Positions 7,201 to 13,742 of a stretch of DNA of 19,984 nucleotides are shown piece after piece. The DNA is from SIG636 sp045604285. GTDB lineage: Bacteria > Bacillota > Clostridia > Oscillospirales > CAG-382. A program made the translations under genes and the position numbers. The notes below the pieces were generated by a model. That model made no database searches and was not told the DNA's origin. It was given only the letters and a program-made list of their open reading frames with translations. Numbering within the stretch: the stretch's first letter is position 1; every line of letters begins with the position of its first letter. The stretch is taken from positions 1 to 19,984 of the forward strand of contig JAZUNS010000091.1 of the NCBI GenBank assembly GCA_045604285.1, in the 5' to 3' direction.

Positions 7201-9696
7201 AAATATTATGACTGCTCAAGACCGTATACAGCCATTAAGTTTTACAACGGCGTTCTATACTGTTTGACGGATAGCGGAGACCTCTATGCCCATAACGTTG
7301 ATGATTTGTCACATTCTAATGTAATTATTAAAGCGCAAAACATAAAGGCCTTCGACGTTATTGACGAATACATTTACGCTTATCTCACCTCCTCTTCAGT
7401 TTCGTTTGTTTATAAGATATCCTGCGAAAATTTCACAATAACGGCATCTGCAACGGTTAATGCTGAATGCAACAACTTAATTGCCACCAAAAATTATTTA
7501 TTTGTTGGCACGAAAGTGTTGTTGACCGAAACCCTCGTTGGCGTAACTACTTTTGTAAATGATGTAAAATATGCCGACGATAAGTACGCATTAACAGGAA
7601 ATGAGCTGTATTCATGCGACGGTTTCGTTCTTTTGGGTAAGCACTCCCACGATACTTCATTGCCCCTTTTTGACAGCAATTATAACTATTTCAGCTTTAA
7701 TAGAAACATTATTAATAAAATTAAATCATATGGGAATGATTTAGCAACTTTGCCCGATATTGAAGGCTTGCAGCCTGATGCGGTTTTAAAGGGTCCTGTC
7801 ATACCGCAGTATGAATACGGCGCAGGCTATTTGGACAAAGTTTTCCACGAATCAGGCGTTGCCATAGAAAACGGTGGACGCCATACTTTTACAGTTGTTT
7901 TACCGTTTGGTATATCTAAAAGTTATAGTTTTTATATAGATGCCGTAATAAACAGCATTAATTTAAGTTTTCCAAAATCAAACCTTTCTGTTAACGAAAC
8001 TCTAAAAGCCACCGTTTCTGCAAAACCGATAACCAACGTTAACGTAGATACCGTATACGAAGCCAGTAATGATAACGTTATGGTATATTCAGATGGTACA
8101 ATTATAGGTGTCACTCCCGGCGAATGTACTATTACCGCTACAACGGCGGATGGTCTGCATTCATCATCGTATACAATCAAGGTTATCGAAAGCACTATTG
8201 TATTTGACAGTAGCTATTTCCACGAAAAAGGCGAGAACATCGTTTGCAATATCTCTCCAGGCACAAGCATAGAAGCTTTGAGATCTGCCGTTTCCGCTAC
8301 ATACGGTAAAGTAATTGTTACCACTGTGGACGGAGTTGAAATAACTGAAGGCGTTATAACAACAGGCATGAAAGTGTTGTTATATAATATTAACGGTACA
8401 ATAATCGATGAAAGGCAGTTGTCCGTGTCATGCGACGTTGATGGTGATGGATACATAACGGCTAACGACTATTACACATTGAAAAACATTATAGCTTCCC
8501 CGGATGAAGCCTCAGATGCTGTAGCAGTTTCAGCCGATACGGACGGAAACGGAACAATCGATAGATTCGATTTGCTGACTATTAAAGAGCATTTGCTTGG
8601 TCATATTCGTATCCAAGACAATGATGCTGCAATAAGACGCACTTCAAGAGCTGTCGCGCATTTGATTACACCCAAATATATCACCTCCGGCACAACCATG
8701 ACTTTTGGTCTGACGCTTACCGATGCACAAAACGTAAGCGGAATTTCCGGCATACTAAAAATCAACACGTCAGTTTATACAATTTTAGACGTCAATGTGT
8801 GCAGCGGCAAATCCGAAGGGTTTTATTCTGTTGATGTTGACGGAGTTCACTTCTTTGCAGAGTGCGATTCTTTTTTGGAAACACAGGTAATAATGACTGT
8901 TACGGTAGAAGTTTCTGACTATTTCACAGAGAGCGAGTCTGCATCAATTCTTTGTGAAAATATTGAACTATACGACGGCAGCGCTGCTGTTTCTGCCACA
9001 GCAACCGCAACCCCTAATTATTCTGCTAACGCAATTGCCGACATTTTGATTTTTAATTCCCCGGATTTTCAGTTCTCGGCAGACATTGAGTATTATAACC
9101 TGAATTTCCCTTTAGCCTCTTCGCAAATATACGTAGGCACTTACCCGGAAAGCGACTTTATAGTTACAGGTTCTACAACGTTTATAGAAGGCAACGCAAT
9201 ATTCTCTGCAATGCTTGATAATGATAACGAAACTGTAAAGTACAGCTTTGTGTGTAAGGCTGAAAATAACAGCACTACAGATAACATCAACACAACCTTA
9301 AAAGATACAAATTCTTATTTGCAATCCATAGAGGTTGAAGGAGGAACACTGTCACCGAGATTTGACGCTACTGTATATGAATACTTTATAGTTTGCAAGA
9401 ATCCCGAGGCGTTAACAGTAAACGCAAATGCAATATCCGAAAAAGCCACGGTTAATGTAGGGTACTATGACATTGACAAACAAACCATTAGTATTTGCTG
9501 TACTGCAGAAGATGGTAATAACACTTACTATACTTTAAATATAAGTACCGGCTCTCCTGCGGATATCGACCTTCCCGATCCTCAGCCAAATTATAAATGG
9601 CTATGGGGAATAATTGGCGGTATAGTATTTTTGCTGTTATCTTTATTGATAATACATCAATTAAAAGTCATGAGAAACGAAAGCAAAACAAAGTAA
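4210..9696 (+). CDS. Giant cell-surface subtilisin-like protease with dockerin, cohesin-like domain and C-terminal membrane anchor
   Basis: The product has 1828 residues. GTG 4210 follows AAGGAGG (4195-4201) by 8 nt. A signal peptide is likely cleaved after Ala29 (NVFA/NP), followed by an I9-like propeptide region (about 60-125). The S8 catalytic domain (about 150-415) has Asp168 (VLDSGV), His203 (NGHGTKV), oxyanion Asn295 (SAAGNE) and Ser362 (GTSFSTAY). The usual SMAxPH after the Ser is changed. Three repeated beta modules (about 427-613) have the pattern GG-Y-ITI-LDG-SG. A propeller-like region spans about 616-1165, followed by a fourth such module (about 1190-1245). A Big_2-like Ig domain spans about 1248-1328. 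The dockerin (about 1405-1470) has two Ca-binding loops, DVDGDGYITAND and DTDGNGTIDRFD. A cohesin-like sandwich (about 1482-1605), a cadherin-like beta-sandwich (about 1703-1785) and a membrane helix (about 1797-1819) with a basic tail complete it. It is probably an anchored surface protease. Domain edges are estimates. Confidence 0.92.
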   Translation: MKRAIVVTILLALFLGPVSVIVDNFNVFANPFEYLDELREKQISLGLNGINNHSESAACVDTECNKYIVQFKSTAKLNDIYNSIKKYDYALLANSEQRVFSICLDDVASFKNDNVGILLSVEADSAMSLLAAVNDPIAETQWELESLNYYNAIEISKADSNVTVAVLDSGVYRQHEDFNGVNILAGYDAVLDSEGVYTDYNGHGTKVTSIIASASNNGIGMASIGAGLSILPVRVSDNSGYIYSTDFIQAVYFAADSGADIINMSFGGYVYSVAEEAATEYAASKGCILVSAAGNEATDIKYAGMKAYPASYENVISVGSVNNKGEVCSFSQYNDAVDLVAPGIELTVATMEGGYALEQGTSFSTAYVSAAIGLALSTIDEGITFNGEQFITLIASLNTNERNDYYGYGTVNLESLLRNINLPLYSGVISGGVYHHNITINFNRGVATLDGEPFVSGDTVLVSGNHFIEIVDGESSVGVSFITDNIPLKYDFIEEKDQVRISFERGDGLLDGLPYLSNTPITTNGKHCFVLTGPYGNTEEFNFECNFNPPEIFGVENGGYYTEPVYITVAGTGNVTLNSTPVYSGQVISKNGNYVLKVSSNHKEKTIHFTVNIPNINYYDSSVASAKMALDEEYGAFYLYNEILSGIRIYDVNNLSKTLSFIRTEDGIIGHGFNNEYFVMLHQSGVSLINREDLSKGEAGSLKFYAFSFNAISATQVGNSIYYIARNSEGIIELKCLNLDSKSDVLVTNLSDEYANIKSNGKTLLLTTSNGTICNYDLQGNRLAKTNTFSNISAVLFNDDYICTNYAVYNIDDLSPAFTIKNNEVPISVFNSILITNCSVYDIETGERIGAFDTPITDCILSAANVTYTYLSTLKIQRSTNSEIFDGDTALTKLNAALCNSFFIPSPEQTTEFQQTVVLPENMSIDAAVLSMNGSSIFAISHSERFLYTFETASFALKDVKPLKFLPSSISQGENTVYITFKEDSSICKYDVVKNTMKYYDCSRPYTAIKFYNGVLYCLTDSGDLYAHNVDDLSHSNVIIKAQNIKAFDVIDEYIYAYLTSSSVSFVYKISCENFTITASATVNAECNNLIATKNYLFVGTKVLLTETLVGVTTFVNDVKYADDKYALTGNELYSCDGFVLLGKHSHDTSLPLFDSNYNYFSFNRNIINKIKSYGNDLATLPDIEGLQPDAVLKGPVIPQYEYGAGYLDKVFHESGVAIENGGRHTFTVVLPFGISKSYSFYIDAVINSINLSFPKSNLSVNETLKATVSAKPITNVNVDTVYEASNDNVMVYSDGTIIGVTPGECTITATTADGLHSSSYTIKVIESTIVFDSSYFHEKGENIVCNISPGTSIEALRSAVSATYGKVIVTTVDGVEITEGVITTGMKVLLYNINGTIIDERQLSVSCDVDGDGYITANDYYTLKNIIASPDEASDAVAVSADTDGNGTIDRFDLLTIKEHLLGHIRIQDNDAAIRRTSRAVAHLITPKYITSGTTMTFGLTLTDAQNVSGISGILKINTSVYTILDVNVCSGKSEGFYSVDVDGVHFFAECDSFLETQVIMTVTVEVSDYFTESESASILCENIELYDGSAAVSATATATPNYSANAIADILIFNSPDFQFSADIEYYNLNFPLASSQIYVGTYPESDFIVTGSTTFIEGNAIFSAMLDNDNETVKYSFVCKAENNSTTDNINTTLKDTNSYLQSIEVEGGTLSPRFDATVYEYFIVCKNPEALTVNANAISEKATVNVGYYDIDKQTISICCTAEDGNNTYYTLNISTGSPADIDLPDPQPNYKWLWGIIGGIVFLLLSLLIIHQLKVMRNESKTK

Positions 9697-9716
9697 ATAT
9701 TAAATTTAAAAACAAC

Positions 9717-9740
9717 AAAAAGCCCCGCTGGGGGCTTTTT
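9717..9740. terminator. Bidirectional terminator between the protease gene and topB
   Basis: This is a perfect inverted repeat: AAAAAGCCCC (9717-9726), loop GCTG, GGGGCTTTTT (9731-9740). It is flanked by A and T runs on either side, so it can terminate both the plus-strand protease transcript and the minus-strand topB transcript that ends at 9766. Confidence 0.92.
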
Positions 9741-9765
9741 GCTATTAAATAAAAATATAATATAA

Positions 9766-11931
9766 TTAGTTAGAGTTTTTCCACTTTTCCAGCTGAGCCG
9801 CCAGGCTGTTGTTGAACCCTTGGGTTTCTTTTTCTTGCTTTGCCATAAAGCTTCTTACTTCATAATTGCTGGCACCGTCTTTTTGCTTTCGTGCCTCAAA
9901 GTCTTTTACCTTCTCTCTGTATCCGCACCTACAATAAAAACTACGTTTGTCTCCATCACCGCGTATTTCCATTGTTTTGTGGCACTCAGGACAACGTGCG
10001 TTTGTAGAAACGGATAAGCTTTTTCTGTAGTGGCATTCAGGATTAGAGCATACGTACATTCTTCCTTTTTTGCCGTTAACGTCAAGAAGTACTTCCCCGC
10101 AATCTGGACATTTCTCTTTCGTTGCATTTTCGTGCTTATATTTGTGTGTAGAGCTTTTAACGCTGTTAATCAAAGACTCGGTGTATTTTTCCATTTCTTT
10201 AATAAATACTTTGCTGTCGGCTTTGCCTTTGGAAATCGAAGATAGCCTTTCTTCCCATTTTGCGGTCATAACGGCAGATTTCAAATCTTCGGGCACTAAC
10301 TCTACCAACTGCAATCCCTTTTGCGTTGGATGAATTTCTTTGCCCATACGCTCAATACAGAACGAGGCAAAAAGCTTTTCGATAATATCTGCTCTTGTTG
10401 CAGGCGTTCCAAGCCCACTGGTTTCCGTCAATACTTTGTTAAGCGCTTTATCATCAACGGAAGGATGTTCCATAGCTGAAAGAAGCGTTGCTTCTGTATA
10501 ACGTGCAGGTGGCTTTGTTTTTGCCGTATTAATTTTTGCAAGTTTTATATCCAGAGTTTTATCCTTTGTTAAGGGCGGCAACGTTTGGCTCTTTTCGTCA
10601 TCGTCTGTATCTTCGTCATCGGAAACATTGGCACCGTAAACCGCTTTCCAGCCTGTATCTAAAACAACTTTTCCTTTTGCGTGAAACGAATATCCCTCGC
10701 ATTCAAAAACTATCTTAGTTTCTTCGTATTTAAAAGGCGCCATAAGAACGGCAAAGAATCTTTTAACAACCAGATCGTATATTGCCCGTTCTTGGGATGA
10801 CATATCTGCAAGCACAGGCTTTTGCTCTGTGGGGATAATTGCATGGTGGTCGGTAACTTTTGAAGAATTAACAATATACTTTGTTATAATTTTATTTTTT
10901 AATATATTACGTGCTTGCTCGCCATACGGGGTCAACAATAAAGCCCTAAGCCTCTCGCTCAAAGTCTCTGCCACGTCTTCCGTGATATATCTCGAATCAG
11001 TACGAGGATACGTCAGGACTTTATGGTACTCATACAAAGATTGCATAGCATTCAGGGTTTCTTTTGCGGAATAACCGTATTTTTTGTTTGCGTCTCGTTG
11101 CAGCTCTGTTAAATCATACGCAGCCGGAGGAGCTGTTTCCTTCTTCTCACTGGTTATTGCTGTAATCTTTCCACGCTTTCCTTCAACAGTTGCTTTGATC
11201 TTGTCGGCTAAATCTTTATCAAAGATTCTCGCTATGCCGTTTTTTGCCTTATATAGCGCTGTGAATGCATCGGTTTTAATATTTACTGTATAGTATTCCT
11301 TTGGAGTAAAAGCTTTTATCGCTTTCTCTCTATCAACGATTAAAGCTAAAGTCGGTGTTTGAACACGTCCGGCAGATAAGGAAGTATTGTATTTGCAGGT
11401 CAACGCCCTTGAAATATTTAATCCTACTATCCAATCGGCGTGTGCGCGCGATTCAGCGCTTTTATATAGATCGTCATATAGCTTAGCATCTTTAAGAGAA
11501 GCAAAGCCTTCCTTAATTGCTTTATCTGTTTGAGAAGATATCCAAAGTCGTTTAGTGTTCCCCTTCCAACCACATTTTTTCAAAATCCACCTCGCTACAA
11601 GTTCGCCTTCGCGACCGCTGTCTGTAGCAATAATAAGTTCGTTAATGTCTTTTCTTTTAGTCAAAGCACTAACTGTTCTGTATTGCTTGGAGGTGTTTTT
11701 GATTATGGAAAGCTTCATTTTTTGCGGAAGCATGGGCAAATGCTCCATGCTCCACCGTTTGTATTTTTCGTCATATTCCTCAGGTGCAGAAAGCGTAATT
11801 AAATGCCCCAAAGACCAAGTTACAACATACTTATCGCCCTCTATATAGCCTTCGCTGCGTTTTTTGCAGCCTAAAACTCGCGCCAGCTCTTTACCAACTG
11901 ACGGTTTCTCAGCCAAAACCAATGATTTCAT
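9766..11931 (-). CDS. topB: DNA topoisomerase III (type IA)
   Basis: The 721-residue product is a type IA topoisomerase that relaxes and decatenates DNA by single-strand passage. The TOPRIM domain is N-terminal, with Glu8 in VLAEKPS and Asp104 in ATDSGREGE as metal-site residues. The catalytic tyrosine is Tyr308 in LTYPRTDSRYI, followed by Arg310. SAGRVQTPTLALIV (186-199) and GLGTPATRADII are conserved family blocks. The C-terminal tail has two cysteine clusters, CPDCG...CSNPEC and CPEC...CRCGY, consistent with zinc ribbons. Length is typical of Bacillota TopB. The ATG at 11931 is preceded on the minus strand by AAGGGTG about 11 nt upstream. It is convergent with the protease gene and divergent from tRNA-Arg. 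No conjugative-element genes lie nearby, so this appears to be a chromosomal copy. Confidence 0.95.
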   Translation of the reverse strand: MKSLVLAEKPSVGKELARVLGCKKRSEGYIEGDKYVVTWSLGHLITLSAPEEYDEKYKRWSMEHLPMLPQKMKLSIIKNTSKQYRTVSALTKRKDINELIIATDSGREGELVARWILKKCGWKGNTKRLWISSQTDKAIKEGFASLKDAKLYDDLYKSAESRAHADWIVGLNISRALTCKYNTSLSAGRVQTPTLALIVDREKAIKAFTPKEYYTVNIKTDAFTALYKAKNGIARIFDKDLADKIKATVEGKRGKITAITSEKKETAPPAAYDLTELQRDANKKYGYSAKETLNAMQSLYEYHKVLTYPRTDSRYITEDVAETLSERLRALLLTPYGEQARNILKNKIITKYIVNSSKVTDHHAIIPTEQKPVLADMSSQERAIYDLVVKRFFAVLMAPFKYEETKIVFECEGYSFHAKGKVVLDTGWKAVYGANVSDDEDTDDDEKSQTLPPLTKDKTLDIKLAKINTAKTKPPARYTEATLLSAMEHPSVDDKALNKVLTETSGLGTPATRADIIEKLFASFCIERMGKEIHPTQKGLQLVELVPEDLKSAVMTAKWEERLSSISKGKADSKVFIKEMEKYTESLINSVKSSTHKYKHENATKEKCPDCGEVLLDVNGKKGRMYVCSNPECHYRKSLSVSTNARCPECHKTMEIRGDGDKRSFYCRCGYREKVKDFEARKQKDGASNYEVRSFMAKQEKETQGFNNSLAAQLEKWKNSN

Positions 11932-11968
11932 AGTCTAACATTCACCCTTATCGTTTTCTTATATACGA

Positions 11969-11997
11969 ATTATAACACCGTTCTGTTAAATAGTAAA
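11969..11997 (-). promoter_or_regulatory. Promoter for topB
   Basis: Read on the minus strand, TATAAT (11969-11974) lies 17 bp from TTTACT (11992-11997), a weaker -35 hexamer. The predicted start lies about 30 nt before the topB ATG. Confidence 0.6.
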
Positions 11998-12046
11998 GAG
12001 CGTTGTAAAATAATATAAAAACTTGAAAACTTTTTTTATAAAAAAC

Positions 12047-12075
12047 TTGACAAACCATTTCTTTTGTGATATATT
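12047..12075 (+). promoter_or_regulatory. Promoter for tRNA-Arg
   Basis: TTGACA (12047-12052) is followed after 17 bp by TATATT (12070-12075). Transcription would begin about 20 nt before the mature tRNA. The short leader contains a small inverted repeat (AGTGC...GCACT, 12081-12096) next to the 5' processing site. Confidence 0.8.
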
Positions 12076-12100
12076 AATTGAGTGCTTTGAAGCACTATAT

Positions 12101-12177
12101 GCGCCTGTAGCTCAGCTGGATAGAGTGCCTGGCTACGAACCAGTAGGTCGGGGGTTCGAATCCCTCCAGGCGTGCCA
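12101..12177 (+). tRNA. tRNA-Arg (anticodon ACG)
   Basis: This is a 77-nt cloverleaf with an encoded CCA end (12175-12177). The acceptor stem GCGCCTG pairs with CAGGCGT and the discriminator is G. The D arm is GCTC...GAGT. The anticodon loop CTACGAA carries ACG, normally edited to ICG, which reads CGU, CGC and CGA. The T arm GGGGG-TTCGAAT-CCCTC is intact, with one G-T wobble. No adjacent integrase or attachment-site duplication was found. Confidence 0.97.
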
Positions 12178-12180
12178 GAA

Positions 12181-12212
12181 AACGACAGATTCCGACAGGA
12201 ATCTGTCGTTTT
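12181..12212 (+). terminator. Terminator of tRNA-Arg
   Basis: A perfect 13-bp stem (12181-12193 with 12198-12210) with loop GACA starts 3 nt after the CCA end and is followed by a short TTTT. The U-tract is weak but the stem is strong. Confidence 0.78.
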
Positions 12213-12216
12213 CAAC

Positions 12217-12384
12217 TAAGTGCGCCTTTCGGCGCGTGAAGTTTGCTCCGCAAGTGAAGTTGTCCTGCGGACAGTGAAGTTTCTGCGGAAGTGAGCGGCG
12301 CACTTAACTTCATTTTATGCGCACGCATAATACTTCATTATGCCGTAAGGCATAACTTCACTTCGGCGTTAGCCGATACTTCAC
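12217..12384. repeat. Hairpin array of GTGAAGT / ACTTCA words
   Basis: A 168-bp non-coding array. The left half is closed by a perfect 10-bp inverted repeat (12217-12226 with 12297-12306). Inside it GTGAAGT recurs at 12236, 12254 and 12274, with GTGAGC at 12291. The words are separated by tiny palindromes TTGC-TCC-GCAA, TGTCC-TGC-GGACA and TTC-TGCG-GAA. The right half has the complementary word ACTTCA at 12307, 12332, 12355 and 12378, separated by palindromes at 12315-12330, 12338-12355 and 12363-12376. The two halves are thus mirror-like, and GTGAAGT words can pair with ACTTCA words to form a multi-branched structure. It is not coding and not CRISPR-like, because unit and spacer lengths vary and the spacers are palindromic. 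The function is unknown. Confidence 0.85.
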
Positions 12385-12456
12385 TAAAAACTTCGAGAGT
12401 TCGAATTCATATGCAAAAACAGCCCAAAATATCTTTTTTGTAGCCCATAGACAAGG

Positions 12457-12496
12457 ATCGACAAGTTTCTGCGGAAGCTTGTCGATTTTTCTTTTT
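12457..12496 (+). terminator. Intrinsic terminator with an array unit in its loop
   Basis: A 9-bp stem (12457-12465 with 12478-12486) is followed by TTTTTCTTTTT. The loop contains TTCTGCGGAA (12467-12476), the same mini-palindrome found in the neighbouring array at 12281-12290. No gene precedes it other than tRNA-Arg and the array, so it may end read-through from the tRNA transcript. From here to the promoter at 12639 I see only AT-rich sequence with no recognisable feature. Confidence 0.7.
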
Positions 12497-12638
12497 AACT
12501 CTTCCCTTTTCTCTGTGTTCGTTTGTTTGTAGCGTAAAATTCCGTGGATGTTAAAAGCTGAATTATTTATTGAATGATTATTTGATAAGATATGTATTTA
12601 AAAATTTAAGCATAAATTGTTATAAATTGACAAAAGTG

Positions 12639-12667
12639 TTGCAAAACTACAAAAAGTATGATAAAAT
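12639..12667 (+). promoter_or_regulatory. Probable promoter for the zinc-ribbon gene pair
   Basis: TTGCAA (12639-12644) and TAAAAT (12662-12667) are 17 bp apart. A better -35 (TTGACA, 12627-12632) lies nearby but has no -10 at a workable distance. The region has no other good candidate ahead of the gene at 12721. Confidence 0.45.
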
Positions 12668-12720
12668 GCATATATAAGCAAAATTCTTAGCTAATTGATG
12701 TTGTTATTGGAGGATATGCA

Positions 12721-12894
12721 ATGGCAATTAAAGTTTGTCCAAGATGCGGTAGCCCCGGCGTGGTATGCATGAGTGGATTTGAAATCATTTCCAAGCAAGA
12801 CGAGCCTTTGTACAATAAAAACGCAGAAGAACTATGGATTTGCAGAATATGCGGCGAAACTTTTTATGCTTACAATGACGATAATGGTGATTAA
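12721..12894 (+). CDS. Small zinc-ribbon protein, function unknown
   Basis: The product has 57 residues. CPRC (Cys6, Cys9) and CRIC (Cys41, Cys44) form two CxxC knuckles 31 residues apart, the pattern of a zinc ribbon. The acidic tail ends YNDDNGD. A clear GGAGG (12709-12713) lies 7 nt before the ATG, which supports it as a real gene despite its length. It is followed after 36 nt by an unrecognised gene on the same strand, so the two probably share a transcript. Zinc ribbons of this size may bind nucleic acid or protein, and nothing in the sequence narrows that down. Confidence 0.8.
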   Translation: MAIKVCPRCGSPGVVCMSGFEIISKQDEPLYNKNAEELWICRICGETFYAYNDDNGD

Positions 12895-12930
12895 CAGCGA
12901 TATGCAAGCTTATTGCTTAAAGGTTGATTT

Positions 12931-13392
12931 ATGCAAGATAACGTTATAGGGCTATACATAAAATTTTCAGACGAATACGATACGTTAGAATTTGTACGCT
13001 ATATTTTTTCACGCCAAAGAGATCAGCTTGGGATAGTCTGCATTAAAGAGATTGAAAGAGAATATATCTTTTTCGATATGGAAGGTCTTACTGACAACAT
13101 ATACAGGTTTGATAATTTTTATGATTATTTAGGAAGCTGTTTGTTTTATAAAAAATTATCATTTTCAGTATATCCTTACAAACAGTTAGGCATGATGATT
13201 GAAACTTATGATCAGTTTAAAAGAAGCAACAGCACCTTTGCTTGTAAGTGCTGGGATTTAAAAAACGCAATGCTGTTTATAAAAGAAAAAGACGTAATGG
13301 ATATAGCCTATAACGTATGTAGGAATTACAGATTTGATGATCTAAGGATTTTAACCGAAGAGAATTTGCCAAAAGATACCATGTTGATATAA
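12931..13392 (+). CDS. Conserved-looking cytoplasmic protein, unrecognised
   Basis: The product has 153 residues. I do not recognise the family. It is rich in aromatic residues (many Phe and Tyr), has no signal peptide, membrane helix or metal motif, and reads as a compact alpha/beta protein. AAAGG (12919-12923) lies 7 nt before the ATG. The codon content matches the AT-rich left part of the window. It probably forms an operon with the zinc-ribbon gene 36 nt upstream. A hairpin starts 3 nt after its stop, followed directly by repeat copy 2. Confidence 0.72.
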   Translation: MQDNVIGLYIKFSDEYDTLEFVRYIFSRQRDQLGIVCIKEIEREYIFFDMEGLTDNIYRFDNFYDYLGSCLFYKKLSFSVYPYKQLGMMIETYDQFKRSNSTFACKCWDLKNAMLFIKEKDVMDIAYNVCRNYRFDDLRILTEENLPKDTMLI

Positions 13393-13395
13393 AAA

Positions 13396-13420
13396 ATGGG
13401 ATGCTTAAAGAGCATCCCAT
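13396..13420 (-). terminator. Terminator hairpin abutting repeat copy 2
   Basis: A 10-bp perfect stem (13396-13405 with 13411-13420) has loop TAAAG. On the plus strand it sits right after the stop at 13392 but has no T-tract, because the repeat element starts at once. On the minus strand it is followed by TTTTTT. It either terminates minus-strand read-through or is a plus-strand terminator that lost its tail when the element arrived. The second option is inference. Confidence 0.6.
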
Positions 13421-13642
13421 CAGAGCGCTGACAAAGGTACAGAACACGAAAAATATAAAAAAATCAATTACAAAAAAGTTGAAAAGTCGGGAAAGCTTCC
13501 CGACTTTTCTGCAATTTATCGTATTTTTTCGTTCAAAACGAACCGAGGCTCACAGTACTTTTGTACAGTTTTCGCCTCGGTTCGTTTCGTATGCACTCTT
13601 TCTCAGCACTCTGCCAAGCTGATGACAGGGTTTGTCATCAGC
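13421..13642 (+). repeat. Dispersed structured repeat element, copy 2
   Basis: This copy of about 222 bp matches 45-265 with few substitutions and single-base changes in A and T runs. Hairpin 1 is 13482-13493 with 13497-13508. Stem 2 here is a perfect 14 bp (13536-13549 with 13574-13587), because it has CCGAGG where the other copies have CCTCGG. Hairpin 3 retains its core but has one A-C mismatch near the base. It begins directly after the hairpin at 13396-13420 and ends just before a GC-rich terminator unrelated to the one following copy 1. Confidence 0.88.
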
Positions 13643-13646
13643 CTGT

Positions 13647-13677
13647 CATCGGGGCGGAAACGCCCCGATGTTTTTTT
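13647..13677 (+). terminator. Strong GC-rich terminator after repeat copy 2
   Basis: A 10-bp stem CATCGGGGCG/CGCCCCGATG with a GAAA tetraloop is followed by seven T residues (13671-13677). It is a near-ideal intrinsic terminator that insulates the promoter starting 8 bp downstream. Confidence 0.93.
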
Positions 13678-13684
13678 GCCTTCC

Positions 13685-13713
13685 TTGACAATCAAGCAGG
13701 AATGTTGTATAAT
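13685..13713 (+). promoter_or_regulatory. Consensus promoter for the thioesterase operon
   Basis: TTGACA (13685-13690) and TATAAT (13708-13713) are separated by 17 bp, a perfect SigA-type match. The transcript would start near 13720, some 23 nt before the ATG at 13743. Confidence 0.9.
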
Positions 13714-13742
13714 AAAGCATCTGAATATACGAGGTGTTTATA

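Noticed and set aside
9598..9696. LPXTG sortase signal on the giant protease
   Set aside because: The C-terminus has a membrane helix and basic tail but no LPXTG-like motif ahead of it.
9766..11931. topB as a marker of an integrative conjugative element
   Set aside because: No relaxase, type IV secretion, integrase or att duplication is visible on either side, and the flanking genes are ordinary chromosomal ones.
12023..12277. Open frame of 84 codons
   Set aside because: It reads through tRNA-Arg and the hairpin array and has no ribosome binding site.
12217..12384. CRISPR array
   Set aside because: Repeat words are only 6-7 bp, spacers are palindromic and of unequal length, the second half has the inverted word, and no cas genes are present.
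12386..12410. A tRNA fragment or attachment site suggested by GTTCGAAT after the array
   Set aside because: The flanking bases do not form a T-arm stem, and no acceptor end or longer match to tRNA-Arg is present.
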